Shown: one piece after another, positions 36,812 through 45,922 of the stretch
Layout of the letters: every line of letters begins with the position of its first letter
Numbering within the stretch: position 1 is the stretch's first letter
NCBI RefSeq assembly: GCF_027158005.1
Contig: NZ_JAPVLQ010000002.1
Coordinates: forward strand, 802,872-866,871
Direction of reading: 5' to 3'
Source: Rhodococcus sp. H36-A4
GTDB lineage: Bacteria > Actinomycetota > Actinomycetes > Mycobacteriales > Mycobacteriaceae
Length of the DNA: 64,000 nucleotides
Notes under the pieces: generated by a model
Database searches by the model: none
What the model was told of the DNA's origin: nothing
The model's input: the letters and a program-made list of their open reading frames with translations, nothing else
Made by a program: the position numbers and the translations under genes

Positions 36812-38451
36812 CACAGACATACAACGATCTCCACCCGAACTTCGAAGATCCGGAGGGGTGGACGCTCAGCAACGTTCTACGCACACATGCTGCGGCTACG
36901 CCGGATGCACTGTTCCTGCTGACCCCAGAGGAGGGTCTCGAGTTCACGTACGGCGAGATCCTCGAATCTTCGGAACGTATCGCAGGTTCCTGGCACACCG
37001 CAGGTGCCCAGCAAGGTGATCGCGTAGTGATAATGGCAGTGAATTCCTCACGACTGGTGCGTAGCTGGTTTGCTGCGGCAGTCGGAGGCACTGTCGAGGT
37101 GCCGATCAACACGAACTACGAGGGCGAATTTCTCAGGCACCAAATCGTGACGGTCGGAGCTCGCTGGGCGGTTGTCGACGATACCTTCGCCGAGCGGTTC
37201 GTGGCCATCGCCGAGCACGCGCGCGGTATCGAGAAGTTCTGGGTCATCGATACCGGAACGGCCGACGAGGCGATCGCCGTGCTCCGCGACAATGGCTGGC
37301 AGGCAGAGATCTGGGACCAATTGGAGAAGGGATCTCCCGTCACCGTGCCTGCGCCCCGCGCGCATGACCTCGGCGCAATCTTCTTCACTTCGGGCACCAC
37401 GGGGCCGTCCAAGGGTGTTGCGATGCCGCACTCCCAGCTGTATTTCTTTGCCCAGGAAGTCGTTTCGCTGACAAGGCTGACGTCCGCAGACAGATACATG
37501 ACGACGACGCCGCTGTTTCACGGCAACGCACAGTTCATGGCCGTGTATCCGGCGCTCGTGGCCGGGGCGAGCGCGGTGGTGCATTCGAAGTTCAGTGCCA
37601 GCCGTTGGATCGACATGGTTCGTGACTCCGGCGTCACCGTCACCAACTTCGTCGGCGTCATGATGGATTTTGCGTGGAAGCAAGCCCCTCGCTCGAACGA
37701 CACAGACAACAAATTACGGGCCGTGTACGCCGCGCCCATCGCGGACACGGTTGTCGATGAGTTCAAGAAGCGTTACGGCATAGAGGCTTTCGTCAATGCC
37801 TTCGGGCTGACCGAGACTTGCGCCCCGATTCTCACCCCGTACGGTGAAACGATCCCGCCGGGCGCAGCAGGAAAGGCCGCGTCGGACTGGTTCGACATCA
37901 GGCTCGTCGACCCCGAGACGGATCGCGAAGTACCCGTCGGTGAAGTCGGCGAACTCGTCGTCCGCCCAGTTCAGCCCTGGACCTGCAGCATGGGCTACTA
38001 CGGCATGCCGGAGAAGACCCTCGAAGCGTGGCGGAACCTGTGGTTCCACACCGGTGATGCACTGCGCAAGGACGAGGACGGCTGGTTCTACTTCGTCGAC
38101 CGATACAAGGACGCACTGCGTAGACGTGGCGAGAACATCAGCTCGTACGAGGTCGAGCAGGCAGTGCTCGGACATCCAGCCGTGGTGGAGTGCGCAGTCA
38201 TCGGTGTGCCTGCCGACGTCGAAGCTGGTGAGGACGAGGTGCTCGCCGCCGTTGTGGTGAGCGAAAAGGCTGACGCTGCGGAGATTCTCGACTGGTGCGC
38301 CGGGAAAATTCCTGCTTTCGCGACCCCGCGCTACGTGCGGTTCCTCGATGCACTCCCGAAAACGCCCTCCGAGAAGGTGCGCAAGGCAGTTCTTCGCGAT
38401 GAGGGCATCACCGCTGACACATTCGATCGCACTGCGGTGCCGGTCGCTTAG
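36808..38451 (+). CDS. Acyl-CoA ligase (AMP-forming)
   Basis: A 547-residue adenylate-forming enzyme that activates a carboxylic acid with ATP and CoA. It has the P-loop FFTSGTTGPSKGVAMPHSQ, FGLTETCAPILTPYGE, WFHTGDALRKDEDGWFYFVDRYKD and RRGENISSYEVEQAV, ending in TPSEKVRKAVLRDE with the catalytic Lys. The pattern is CaiC-like. It starts at a GTG overlapping the LLM gene stop. The same frame upstream lies inside that gene. Confidence 0.88.
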   Translation: MTQTYNDLHPNFEDPEGWTLSNVLRTHAAATPDALFLLTPEEGLEFTYGEILESSERIAGSWHTAGAQQGDRVVIMAVNSSRLVRSWFAAAVGGTVEVPINTNYEGEFLRHQIVTVGARWAVVDDTFAERFVAIAEHARGIEKFWVIDTGTADEAIAVLRDNGWQAEIWDQLEKGSPVTVPAPRAHDLGAIFFTSGTTGPSKGVAMPHSQLYFFAQEVVSLTRLTSADRYMTTTPLFHGNAQFMAVYPALVAGASAVVHSKFSASRWIDMVRDSGVTVTNFVGVMMDFAWKQAPRSNDTDNKLRAVYAAPIADTVVDEFKKRYGIEAFVNAFGLTETCAPILTPYGETIPPGAAGKAASDWFDIRLVDPETDREVPVGEVGELVVRPVQPWTCSMGYYGMPEKTLEAWRNLWFHTGDALRKDEDGWFYFVDRYKDALRRRGENISSYEVEQAVLGHPAVVECAVIGVPADVEAGEDEVLAAVVVSEKADAAEILDWCAGKIPAFATPRYVRFLDALPKTPSEKVRKAVLRDEGITADTFDRTAVPVA

Positions 38452-38468
38452 AGCTGGAGGCAAAAGAA

Positions 38469-39635
38469 ATGGACTACTCGAGCGACCCGACGCACGAAGA
38501 CATTCGGCAGGCCGTCAAGACGCTGTGCAAAGCGTTTCCCGACGACTACTGGATGGAGCACGACGACAGTCATGAATTCCCGTGGGATTTCTACAACGCT
38601 GTCGCAGAGGGTGGTTGGCTTGGGCTGACGGTTCCGGAAGAGTATGGCGGCGGTGGTCTCGGTGTCACTGAAGCAGCCATCGTCGAACGTGAGATCTCGG
38701 CGTCGGGCGCAGGCATGGGCGGGTGCAGTGCCGTGCACATCGGAATCTTCGGTTTCGAACCGATCATCAACCACGGCAGCGAAGCAATGAAGAAGAAGTA
38801 TCTTCCTCGAGTCGTCACTGGTGAGCTGCACACATCCTTTGCCGTGACCGAACCCGATGCAGGTACCGACACCACCAACATCAAGACCTTCGCCAAGAAG
38901 GTCGACGGCGGATTTCTCGTTTCAGGCAAGAAGGTCTGGATCACCAAGGCACAGGAAGCAGAGAAGATGCTGCTGCTGGTGCGCACCAGTCCCCGCGTCG
39001 AGGGTGAGAAGCGCACGGCAGGAATGACGTTGCTGTTCGCCGACATGGACCGTAGCAAAGTCCAGATCCGTCCGATTCCGAAGATGGGCCGCAACGCCGT
39101 CGACACCAACGAACTGTTCATCGACGAACTCTTCGTCTCCGACGAGGACGTCGTCGGAGAGGTAGGGCACGGGTTCCGGACCATCCTCGGCGGGCTCAAC
39201 GCCGAGCGAGTCATCTCAGCCAATGCCGCCCTCGGTATCGGCGAAGCAGCATTGCGCCGCGGCACCCAATATGCCAAGGAGCGTGAGGTGTTCGGCCGGC
39301 CCATCGGCAAGAACCAGGGGATTGCGTTCCAGCTCGCCGAGTCGCGCATCAGACTCGACGCCGCCACAGCCGTCGTCGACAAGGCCGCGTGGATGGTCGA
39401 CGCCGGCTTGCCCTGTGGCCGAGAAGCCAACGCCGCCAAATACCTCTGTGCGGAAGCCGGCTTCTTCGCTGCCGATGCGGCCCTACAGGTCCATGGTGGC
39501 TTCGGGTTCGGCAAGGAATTCCACGTCGAGCGTTACTTCCGCGAATCACGCCTGATGCGTATCGCACCGATCAGCCAGGAAATGGTTCTCAATTACACCG
39601 CCGAGCATGTCCTCGGCCTGCCACGTAGCTACTGA
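38469..39635 (+). CDS. Acyl-CoA dehydrogenase, canonical Glu replaced
   Basis: A 388-residue acyl-CoA dehydrogenase (AVTEPDAGTDTTNIKTF, VSGKKVWITKAQEA, YAKEREVFGRPIGKNQ, QVHGGFGFGKEFHVERYFRE). At the usual YEG position it reads APIS, so the common base Glu is missing; a Glu in GLNAERVISAN is in the isovaleryl-type position. It follows the ligase by 17 bases and should introduce the first double bond in the activated acid. Confidence 0.87.
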   Translation: MDYSSDPTHEDIRQAVKTLCKAFPDDYWMEHDDSHEFPWDFYNAVAEGGWLGLTVPEEYGGGGLGVTEAAIVEREISASGAGMGGCSAVHIGIFGFEPIINHGSEAMKKKYLPRVVTGELHTSFAVTEPDAGTDTTNIKTFAKKVDGGFLVSGKKVWITKAQEAEKMLLLVRTSPRVEGEKRTAGMTLLFADMDRSKVQIRPIPKMGRNAVDTNELFIDELFVSDEDVVGEVGHGFRTILGGLNAERVISANAALGIGEAALRRGTQYAKEREVFGRPIGKNQGIAFQLAESRIRLDAATAVVDKAAWMVDAGLPCGREANAAKYLCAEAGFFAADAALQVHGGFGFGKEFHVERYFRESRLMRIAPISQEMVLNYTAEHVLGLPRSY

Positions 39636-39647
39636 AAGGGGAGTGAC

Positions 39648-40538
39648 ATGCAGCCGTACCGTTCGATCCTCTTCGTGCCCGGTCACCGCCCGCGTTGGGT
39701 CGACAAGGCCGTGGCGTCCGGCGCGGATTGCGTCGTGCTCGATCTCGAAGATTCGGTCCCGGCCACGGAGAAGGAGTCCGCCCGCGCAACGGTGGCGGAG
39801 TCCATCGCACGTGTGCGGGAAACCAATTCCGAAGTGGGACTGTTCGTTCGAGTCAATCCGCTCGCGACGCGGCTCACCGGCGCCGACCTCGAGGCCGTCG
39901 TCGTTCCTGGACTGACAGGCGTGTTCGCGCCGAAAATCGAGAAGGCCGTCGACGTCCTGCAATACGACGCGTTGCTCGATCACTTCGAGGCGCGCAACAA
40001 GGTCGAGGGTCTCGAATACATCGTGCCCATCGAAACAGTGAAGGCCATTCACAATTGCCTCGAAGTGGCGACGGCGTCACCGCGCGTCGGTGCGATGATC
40101 GGACCCTCGGCCGAACATGCCGATATCGCACGCGAGGTCGGTTACGAGTGGACACCCGAGGGACTCGAGACTCTGTATCTTCGTAGTCGCGTGCTCCTTG
40201 CGTGCAGGGAAGCGAAGATTCACGCGCTCACCGGGCTGTGGGAGGATCTCGAAAACCTGGACGGATTGAGAGAATTCGCGACGGCCGGCCGCAAGCTCGG
40301 CTTCCGGGGCATGATTGCGATTCATCCCTCTCACGTCCAGACGGTAAACGACGTCTTCAGCCCGTCAGCGGAGGACATCGAGTTCTATCGAGGCCTTGCC
40401 GAGGCCTACGAGAAAGCTGAGGCGCAGGGCACGGGTGCGCTCCGATATCGCGGCCTACATATCGACAGGGCGCACTACGACAAAGCACTTCGATGGCTCG
40501 AGCGTGCGGAAACAATCATGAAGAGAGGCGAGCAGTGA
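39648..40538 (+). CDS. HpcH/HpaI-type (CitE-like) CoA-ester lyase
   Basis: A 296-residue TIM-barrel protein of the CitE/malyl-CoA lyase family: RSILFVPGHRPRWVDKA, DCVVLDLEDSVP, VRVNPL, VFAPKIEKAVDV and PIETVKAIHN with a metal-binding Glu. Where many members have FGxxDF, this one has IGPSAEHADIA. It should split a 3-hydroxyacyl-CoA or malyl-type CoA thioester. It overlaps the MaoC-type gene by four bases, an arrangement like the CitE/MaoC pair Rv2498c-Rv2499c. Confidence 0.82.
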   Translation: MQPYRSILFVPGHRPRWVDKAVASGADCVVLDLEDSVPATEKESARATVAESIARVRETNSEVGLFVRVNPLATRLTGADLEAVVVPGLTGVFAPKIEKAVDVLQYDALLDHFEARNKVEGLEYIVPIETVKAIHNCLEVATASPRVGAMIGPSAEHADIAREVGYEWTPEGLETLYLRSRVLLACREAKIHALTGLWEDLENLDGLREFATAGRKLGFRGMIAIHPSHVQTVNDVFSPSAEDIEFYRGLAEAYEKAEAQGTGALRYRGLHIDRAHYDKALRWLERAETIMKRGEQ

Positions 40539-41011
40539 GAGGTCTGTATTTCGAGGAGTTCGAGGTCGGCAAGCACTACAAGCATGCGATGACTCGTACG
40601 GTGACGGAGATGGACAACGTCATGTTCACCTCGCTGACGATGAACATCCAGCCGTTGCACCTGGACGCGGAGTTCTGTAAGGGAACCATCCACGGACAAC
40701 GAGTGTTCAACAGCCTCTTCACCGTTGCCCTCATCGGTGCATTCCACGTACCCGAGCTGACGATGGGGACCACGCTCGGAAATCTCGGTTACGACAACGT
40801 CAAGTTCCCGAATCCGGTTTTCCACGGCGATACGTTGCGCGCCGAGACCACGATCATGAAGAAGCGCGAGTCCAAGAGTCGTGACGACTCGGGGATCGTG
40901 TGGTTCGAACACAAGGGCTTCAACCAGCGAAACGAACTCGTCTGCCTTCTCGAGCGTGTGGGCCTGATGGCCAAACTCCCCGCGGGCGGACTCCAGGAAG
41001 AAGGTGTATGA
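40535..41011 (+). CDS. MaoC-type dehydratase, altered hydratase motif
   Basis: A 158-residue hot-dog-fold protein with EVGKHYKHAMTRTVTEMDN and the hydratase region NIQPLHLD, where the catalytic Asp of D-x-N-P-x-H is replaced by Asn while the His stays. It resembles Rv2499c-type proteins that work beside CitE-like lyases. It starts at a GTG coupled to the lyase stop. It probably adds water to a branched or dicarboxylic enoyl-CoA, giving the lyase its substrate. Confidence 0.8.
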   Translation: MRGLYFEEFEVGKHYKHAMTRTVTEMDNVMFTSLTMNIQPLHLDAEFCKGTIHGQRVFNSLFTVALIGAFHVPELTMGTTLGNLGYDNVKFPNPVFHGDTLRAETTIMKKRESKSRDDSGIVWFEHKGFNQRNELVCLLERVGLMAKLPAGGLQEEGV

Positions 41012-41012
41012 G

Positions 41013-42485
41013 ATGACCGCAGTGGCTGAAGTACAGCAGGATTGGGTTCCCGACACGCGAACATTGCTGATCGGAGATACCGACGCCCAGCCTCAGGGCG
41101 AGACGTGGGACGTATACAACCCGGCCACCGAAGAGGTCATCGGAACGGTAGGGGGAGCATCGAGTAGTCAGGTCGACGACGCTGTCGCCGCGGCGCGGAA
41201 GGCATTTCCGGCCTGGGCCGCCCTCAGCGGTGAGGAGCGGTCCAAGCACATTCACCGCTTCGCCGACGTACTGGAGAAGGCCGCCAACAGACTGCTGCCC
41301 TCGATCGTCAACGAGGTTGGTTGCCCCGTGTCGCTGGCGTCGTACCTGCAGGTGAAGATGGCTGTCGACGAGCATCTTCGGTGGGCTGCGGAGGCCGCGA
41401 AGACCGACCGCACGATCCACCTCGGCGGCTACGACAAGCCACATCCGACGATGAGCGACGTCGTACATCAGCCCGTCGGTGTGGTCGCTGCGATCACCGG
41501 GTACAACTACCCGCTCAATCTCGCGATCTTCAAGTTCGGCGCCGCACTGGCCGCCGGTTGCACCGTTGTGTTGCTGCCCTCTCCCCGTACACCTTTGACC
41601 ACTCTGTTCCTCGGTGACTTGATCAAGGAAGCGGGTCTTCCGCCCGGTGTCATGAACGTCATTGTCGGTGGTGCCGATGTGGGACAGCAGTTGTCGTCTC
41701 ACCGGGGCGTCGACCGTGTCTCCTTCACCGGCTCCGACGGCGTCGGTGCCAAGATCATGGAACAGGCGGCGGCGAACCTCACCGGCGTGACACTGGAACT
41801 GGGTGGTAAGTCGCCCAACATCGTCCTCGAAGGCGTCGACGTCAAGAAGATCGCCGTCGAGATGCATCTCCGTTGGGCGCGCAACGGTGGTCAGGGATGT
41901 GCAGCTTTGGCGCGACTGCTGGTACACGACAGCGTGTACGACGAGTTTCTCGAAGCAGGGGCATCAGCGTTCGACCAGATGGTCGTCGGCGATCCCTGGG
42001 ATCCGGCCACCAACATCGGCCCGATGATCCGGCCCGATCACCGGGCGCGCGTCAACGGCTTCATCGATGGCGCGGTGGCGGAGGGCGGCAAGAAGCTCCT
42101 CGAGTCCACCAAGCCGCTGCCGAAGAAGGGTTGGTTCGTCAATCCGGTTCTGCTGGGAAATCTTCCGCATGACGCGCGTGCCGTTCAGCAGGAAATCTTC
42201 GGCCCGGTCGCTGTGATCGTGCCGTTCAAGGACACCGAAGAAGCAATCCGGTTGGCCAACGACACCGACTACGGCCTCGCAGCCAACGTGTGGTGCGACG
42301 ATCCGATCGAAGCCCGGCGAGTTGCCGAGCAGGTACGAGCGGGCACGGTATGGATCAACGGTGGCGGCGCTATGCGTCCCGACGCCCCTTTCGGTGGCTA
42401 CGGTAAATCCGGTATCGGCCGTGAACTCGGCGAATGGGGTATGAAGGAATACCTCGAGGTCAAGCACATTCAGTGGAGGGTCTGA
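41013..42485 (+). CDS. Aldehyde dehydrogenase
   Basis: A 490-residue NAD-dependent aldehyde dehydrogenase with ITGYNYPLNLAIFK, VSFTGSDGVGAKI, the base Glu in TLELGGKSPN, the nucleophile Cys in NGGQGCAALARL and EIFGPVAVIVPF. It starts at the ATG at 41013, one base after the MaoC stop, and its own stop overlaps the CoA-transferase start by one base. It oxidises an aldehyde intermediate, perhaps released by the CitE-like or a retro-aldol step. Confidence 0.88.
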   Translation: MTAVAEVQQDWVPDTRTLLIGDTDAQPQGETWDVYNPATEEVIGTVGGASSSQVDDAVAAARKAFPAWAALSGEERSKHIHRFADVLEKAANRLLPSIVNEVGCPVSLASYLQVKMAVDEHLRWAAEAAKTDRTIHLGGYDKPHPTMSDVVHQPVGVVAAITGYNYPLNLAIFKFGAALAAGCTVVLLPSPRTPLTTLFLGDLIKEAGLPPGVMNVIVGGADVGQQLSSHRGVDRVSFTGSDGVGAKIMEQAAANLTGVTLELGGKSPNIVLEGVDVKKIAVEMHLRWARNGGQGCAALARLLVHDSVYDEFLEAGASAFDQMVVGDPWDPATNIGPMIRPDHRARVNGFIDGAVAEGGKKLLESTKPLPKKGWFVNPVLLGNLPHDARAVQQEIFGPVAVIVPFKDTEEAIRLANDTDYGLAANVWCDDPIEARRVAEQVRAGTVWINGGGAMRPDAPFGGYGKSGIGRELGEWGMKEYLEVKHIQWRV

Positions 42486-43687
42486 TGGGTACCACTGGTC
42501 CACTGGCTGGGGTCAAAGTCATCGAACTCGGCACGATGTATGCGGCACCGACAGCGGGACGGATGCTCCGTGATTTCGGCGCCGAGGTCATCAAGGTCGA
42601 GGATCCGACCTCGGGTGATTATGCGCGTCAGTGGATTCCGCAGAAAGATGGCCTGTCACTGGGTTTCTCGCGGCTCAACGCCGGCAAGAGATCCGTCGGA
42701 ATCGACCTACGCAACGCCGAAGGGCGTGAACTGGTCAAGCGACTGGTAGCCGGCGCCGACGTCGTCATCGAATCGTTCCGGCCCGGTCGCCTGGAGGAGT
42801 GGGGTCTCGGGTTCGAGGAGCTGTCCAAGGGTAATCCTGGGCTCGTGCTCGCGCGAGTCTCGGGCTTCGGTCAAACCGGCCCCAATCGGTTGCTCCCGGG
42901 CTTCGGCACGGTCGCCGAGACCGCGAGTGGTTTCGCGAACATCAACGGATGGCCAGAATCGCCGCCGACATCCCCTCCGTTCGGTTTCGCAGACTCCATC
43001 GCCGGCTTGTCTGCTGCCATGGGCGTGTCGATGGCCCTGTACAAGCGCGAGAAGACCGGTGTCGGTGAAGAAGTCGATGTCGCGCTGTATGAACCCTTGA
43101 TGTTCATCATCGGCGACATGTTCCTCAAGTACACCGCGACAGGGGAAATTCAGCAGCGTATCGGCAATGCGACCGGTGCGGCCTCACCTCGCGGCATCTA
43201 CGAGACTGCTGACGGCAAGTTCCTCTCCATTGCGGCGTCCAATCAAACGATCGCCACACGGTTGTTTGCCGCCATGGGAAAAGCCGATGTCATACAAGAT
43301 CCGCGCTACGCAACCAACGCGGATCGGTTACGCAACAACGACGAAGTGCAGAAGATGGTGATCGACTGGTGCGGGTCCATGCCCCGTGCCGAGGTTCTCG
43401 CGACGCTCGGCAAGTTCGAAGTGGTCAGCGCAGCGGTGAACGATGCCTCGGACGTGGTACAAGATCCGCACTTCCTCGAGCGGACCCTGGTCGAGATCAC
43501 CGGCAACGACGTCCTCGGAAAGGTGCTGATGCCCGGGCCCGTTCTGCACATGAAGAGCTACGACGGCCCGGTGTACGACGGAGTGCCGGGCATCGGCGAA
43601 CATACGGCCGAAATCCTGTCGACCGAGCTGTCACTGACGCCGGAGCACTTGGCGGAGCTGTCCGGTCGCGGTGTGATCAGCATGTAG
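42485..43687 (+). CDS. CaiB/BaiF-type CoA-transferase
   Basis: A 400-residue family III CoA-transferase with LAGVKVIELGTMYAAPTAGR, FGAEVIKVEDPTSGDYAR, the Arg-Ser-loop KRSVGIDLRNAEG and the region FGFADSIAGLSAAMG, where the catalytic Asp is expected. It moves CoA between acids without ATP. It is the last gene of the plus-strand operon, so the pathway has both a ligase and a transferase for CoA activation. Confidence 0.87.
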   Translation: MGTTGPLAGVKVIELGTMYAAPTAGRMLRDFGAEVIKVEDPTSGDYARQWIPQKDGLSLGFSRLNAGKRSVGIDLRNAEGRELVKRLVAGADVVIESFRPGRLEEWGLGFEELSKGNPGLVLARVSGFGQTGPNRLLPGFGTVAETASGFANINGWPESPPTSPPFGFADSIAGLSAAMGVSMALYKREKTGVGEEVDVALYEPLMFIIGDMFLKYTATGEIQQRIGNATGAASPRGIYETADGKFLSIAASNQTIATRLFAAMGKADVIQDPRYATNADRLRNNDEVQKMVIDWCGSMPRAEVLATLGKFEVVSAAVNDASDVVQDPHFLERTLVEITGNDVLGKVLMPGPVLHMKSYDGPVYDGVPGIGEHTAEILSTELSLTPEHLAELSGRGVISM

Positions 43688-43710
43688 TTCGCGAGAGATG
43701 ATCGACCACA

Positions 43711-43743
43711 GTGCGGGCGTACTCCTCGACAGTGCGCCCGCAC
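43711..43743. terminator. Terminator between convergent operons
   Basis: GTGCGGGCG and CGCCCGCAC form a perfect nine-base stem with a 15-base loop, 23 bases after the CoA-transferase stop and 25 bases beyond the stop of the minus-strand SDR. Confidence 0.7.
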
Positions 43744-43768
43744 TCTCGTAAAGCGAATTGGTCCGGGC

Positions 43769-44533
43769 CTACATCCCGCCGTCGACGGTGATGATGGATC
43801 CGGTGGTGTAGCTCGATGCGTCGCTTGCGAGATACAACGCAGCCCCCACGATCTCGTTGGGGTCGCCTCCACGCTTGGCGGCGAAAGTCTCGGCACGCTT
43901 ACCGAAGGCGTCCATGTCCCATGCATTGGAGACGTCGGTCAGGAACGTGCCCGCCATGATTGCGTTGGTGCGAACCGTCGGACCGAATGCCTTGGCCAGT
44001 CCCACGGTGATGGCGTTGAGTCCGGCTTTCGCGGCGGCGTAGGGCAGCACGTCCGGGCGTGGCTTGGTCGACGCAGCGCTGGAGATATTGATGATCGAGC
44101 CACCGTCGCCCTGGGCCATCCGGGTGCCGATCAGTGCGGCGAGGCGGAACGGCCCTTTCAGGTTCACTCCCAATACCTTGTCGAACAGTGCCTCGGAGAT
44201 GGTGTCCACGGAGTCGTACAGCGGTGACATTCCGGCGTTGTTGATCAGTATGTCGACCTTGCCGAAGTGGTCGTAGGAGGCGTCTACCAGTGCGTCGAGG
44301 GCATCCCACTTTCCGACGTGCGCGGCGATGGGTAGTGCCCGACGGCCGGTCGCGGCCTCGATCTCGGTTGCCGTGGCTCGGCAGGACTCGAAGTCGCGAC
44401 TTGCGATGATCACATCTGCGCCCGCTTGGGCGAGACCGAAAGCCATGGCCTTCCCGAGGCCACGGCTTCCTCCCGTGATCAGCGCTACGCGACCACTGAG
44501 GTCGAACTGACGGGGGGCGTCGAACTGGCTCAT
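43769..44533 (-). CDS. Short-chain dehydrogenase/reductase
   Basis: A 254-residue SDR with TGGSRGLGKAMAFGLAQAGADV, NNAGMSP, NISSAAS, YAAAKAGLNAIT and the end TTGSIITVDGGM, the pattern of 3-oxoacyl/gluconate-type SDRs. It starts at the ATG at 44533 behind AGGAG. It is a single-gene unit, divergent from an acyl-CoA dehydrogenase gene and sharing its promoter region. Confidence 0.85.
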   Translation of the reverse strand: MSQFDAPRQFDLSGRVALITGGSRGLGKAMAFGLAQAGADVIIASRDFESCRATATEIEAATGRRALPIAAHVGKWDALDALVDASYDHFGKVDILINNAGMSPLYDSVDTISEALFDKVLGVNLKGPFRLAALIGTRMAQGDGGSIINISSAASTKPRPDVLPYAAAKAGLNAITVGLAKAFGPTVRTNAIMAGTFLTDVSNAWDMDAFGKRAETFAAKRGGDPNEIVGAALYLASDASSYTTGSIITVDGGM

Positions 44534-44570
44534 CGTTTTCTCCTGGATCTGCACCGCGATCAATAATTCC

Positions 44571-44591
44571 TTAGTATGGTAATCATAGATT
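44571..44591. promoter_or_regulatory. TGATWA-type element, SDR/dehydrogenase promoter
   Basis: TTAGTATGGTAATCATAGATT lies in the 71-base gap between the divergent SDR and acyl-CoA dehydrogenase genes. Its minus strand reads TGATTACCATACTAA, close to TGATTACCATCACGA at 45889. Confidence 0.55.
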
Positions 44592-44604
44592 GAGGAATGG
44601 AGAC

Positions 44605-45759
44605 ATGGTGCCGGAATCGGAACAGGGACTCTTCGAGCTCCCCGCTAGATATGTAGAACTGCAGAGTGAGGCACGTGCGCTTGCAGAATCGGTACGCGAC
44701 ATTGCCGAACGGGCCGATGAATCGAGCGGTATCGACGTCGACGTGCGCAAGCGTCTGCAGGCGTCGGGTCTCGCCGGTGTGGCGGTCCCGTCGCAGTTCG
44801 GGGGCAGATTCGAGAAGGTGGATTCCCTCGCTGTCACCGTCGTGCGTGAGCGACTCGCAGCCGAATGCGGACATCTCGATTCGTTGTTCGCCATGCAGGG
44901 TATCGGAGGTTACTCTCTCGCAGTGGGTGGAAGTCCCGCGATGCAGGAGTACTGGCTGCCGCGAGTGGCGAATCTCGACGCCATCGCCGCTCTCGGTCTC
45001 ACCGAACCCGATGTCGGCTCGGATCTGAAGGCGCTGACGACGTCCATCGAGGAGATCGACGGACAATTGGTGATCAACGGTCACAAGTCGTTCATCACCA
45101 ATGGTGGAGACGCAGACTTCTACAGCATTCTCGGCCGTGAGGGTGACGGCTACTCGCTGGTGTTGATACCTGCGGATACGCCGGGCGTCACGACGGAACG
45201 ACCGCACCAGATCATTGCCCCCCATGTGCTCAGTGATGTGATTCTGAAGGATGTCCGGGTTCCGTTGGACCACCGAATCGGTCAGCCTGGCAAGGGATTC
45301 TCGCTGGTTTTGGCAACTCTCGCCACATTCCGGGTATCGGTAGCGGGCGCAGCGGTGGGGCTCGCCGAGGCTGCACTGAAAGAGGCTGTGCATCACGCGC
45401 AGAACCGAGAGCAGTTCGGCGTCCCGCTGTCGCGACTCGGGTCGGTGCCCGAGCATCTGGCTATGTGTTGGACCGATATCGAGATGGCTCGATCGTTGAC
45501 CTATCGAGCGGCGGCAGCGTCGGCGCGAGATGCGCGGGCCAACCTGCATCTGTCTTCGATGGCAAAGGTTGCAGCGACGGAAGTTGCGGGACGCGTCGTC
45601 GACCGCGCGGTACAGGTCATGGGTCGGTACGGGATCACGCGCGGAAGTGTCATCGAACGGCTGTACCGAGAGGCGCGACCGATGCGAATCTACGAAGGTT
45701 CCACCGAGGTCATTCTCGATTCGCTCGCCAAGCAACTCGTCAAGGACGGAACTCTGTAG
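44605..45759 (+). CDS. Acyl-CoA dehydrogenase, canonical active site
   Basis: A 384-residue acyl-CoA dehydrogenase (GLTEPDVGSDLKAL, INGHKSFITNGGDADFY, HAQNREQFGVPLSRLGS) with the standard base Glu in MRIYEGSTEVIL near the C-terminus. I start it at the ATG at 44605 with GAGGAA upstream; an in-frame TTG at 44590 and a GTG at 44608 are alternatives. It is transcribed alone and ends in a strong terminator. It is the only one of the three in this island with the usual Glu. Confidence 0.87.
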   Translation: MVPESEQGLFELPARYVELQSEARALAESVRDIAERADESSGIDVDVRKRLQASGLAGVAVPSQFGGRFEKVDSLAVTVVRERLAAECGHLDSLFAMQGIGGYSLAVGGSPAMQEYWLPRVANLDAIAALGLTEPDVGSDLKALTTSIEEIDGQLVINGHKSFITNGGDADFYSILGREGDGYSLVLIPADTPGVTTERPHQIIAPHVLSDVILKDVRVPLDHRIGQPGKGFSLVLATLATFRVSVAGAAVGLAEAALKEAVHHAQNREQFGVPLSRLGSVPEHLAMCWTDIEMARSLTYRAAAASARDARANLHLSSMAKVAATEVAGRVVDRAVQVMGRYGITRGSVIERLYREARPMRIYEGSTEVILDSLAKQLVKDGTL

Positions 45760-45773
45760 TACTTGCTCGACTC

Positions 45774-45809
45774 GATCCCGCCCGGGAAAGCGTGACACCG
45801 GGCGGGATC
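45774..45809 (+). terminator. Terminator after the acyl-CoA dehydrogenase
   Basis: Perfect 12-base GC-rich arms (45774-45785 and 45798-45809) start 15 bases after the stop. Confidence 0.8.
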
Positions 45810-45867
45810 AGTCGTGGCCGCACGACATTGGTTCGCGTCGAAATTGCCCTTGACGCAACATGATTCA

Positions 45868-45902
45868 TGATTATGATTGTCCTTGATGTGATTACCATCA
45901 CG
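45868..45902. promoter_or_regulatory. Two TGATWA-type elements before the NTF2-ligase operon
   Basis: TGATTATGATTGTCC (45868) and TGATTACCATCACGA (45889, within the inverted repeat GTGAT-TACC-ATCAC at 45888-45901) lie 20-55 bases before the operon start. They are the only tandem pair in the island. Confidence 0.5.
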
Positions 45903-45922
45903 ACTGCCTCGAGGAGAACTTC

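Noticed and set aside
38591..39514. Long antisense ORF (307 codons) over the acyl-CoA dehydrogenase gene
   Set aside because: Ser/Pro-rich with no family pattern; it mirrors the codon bias of the real gene on the plus strand.
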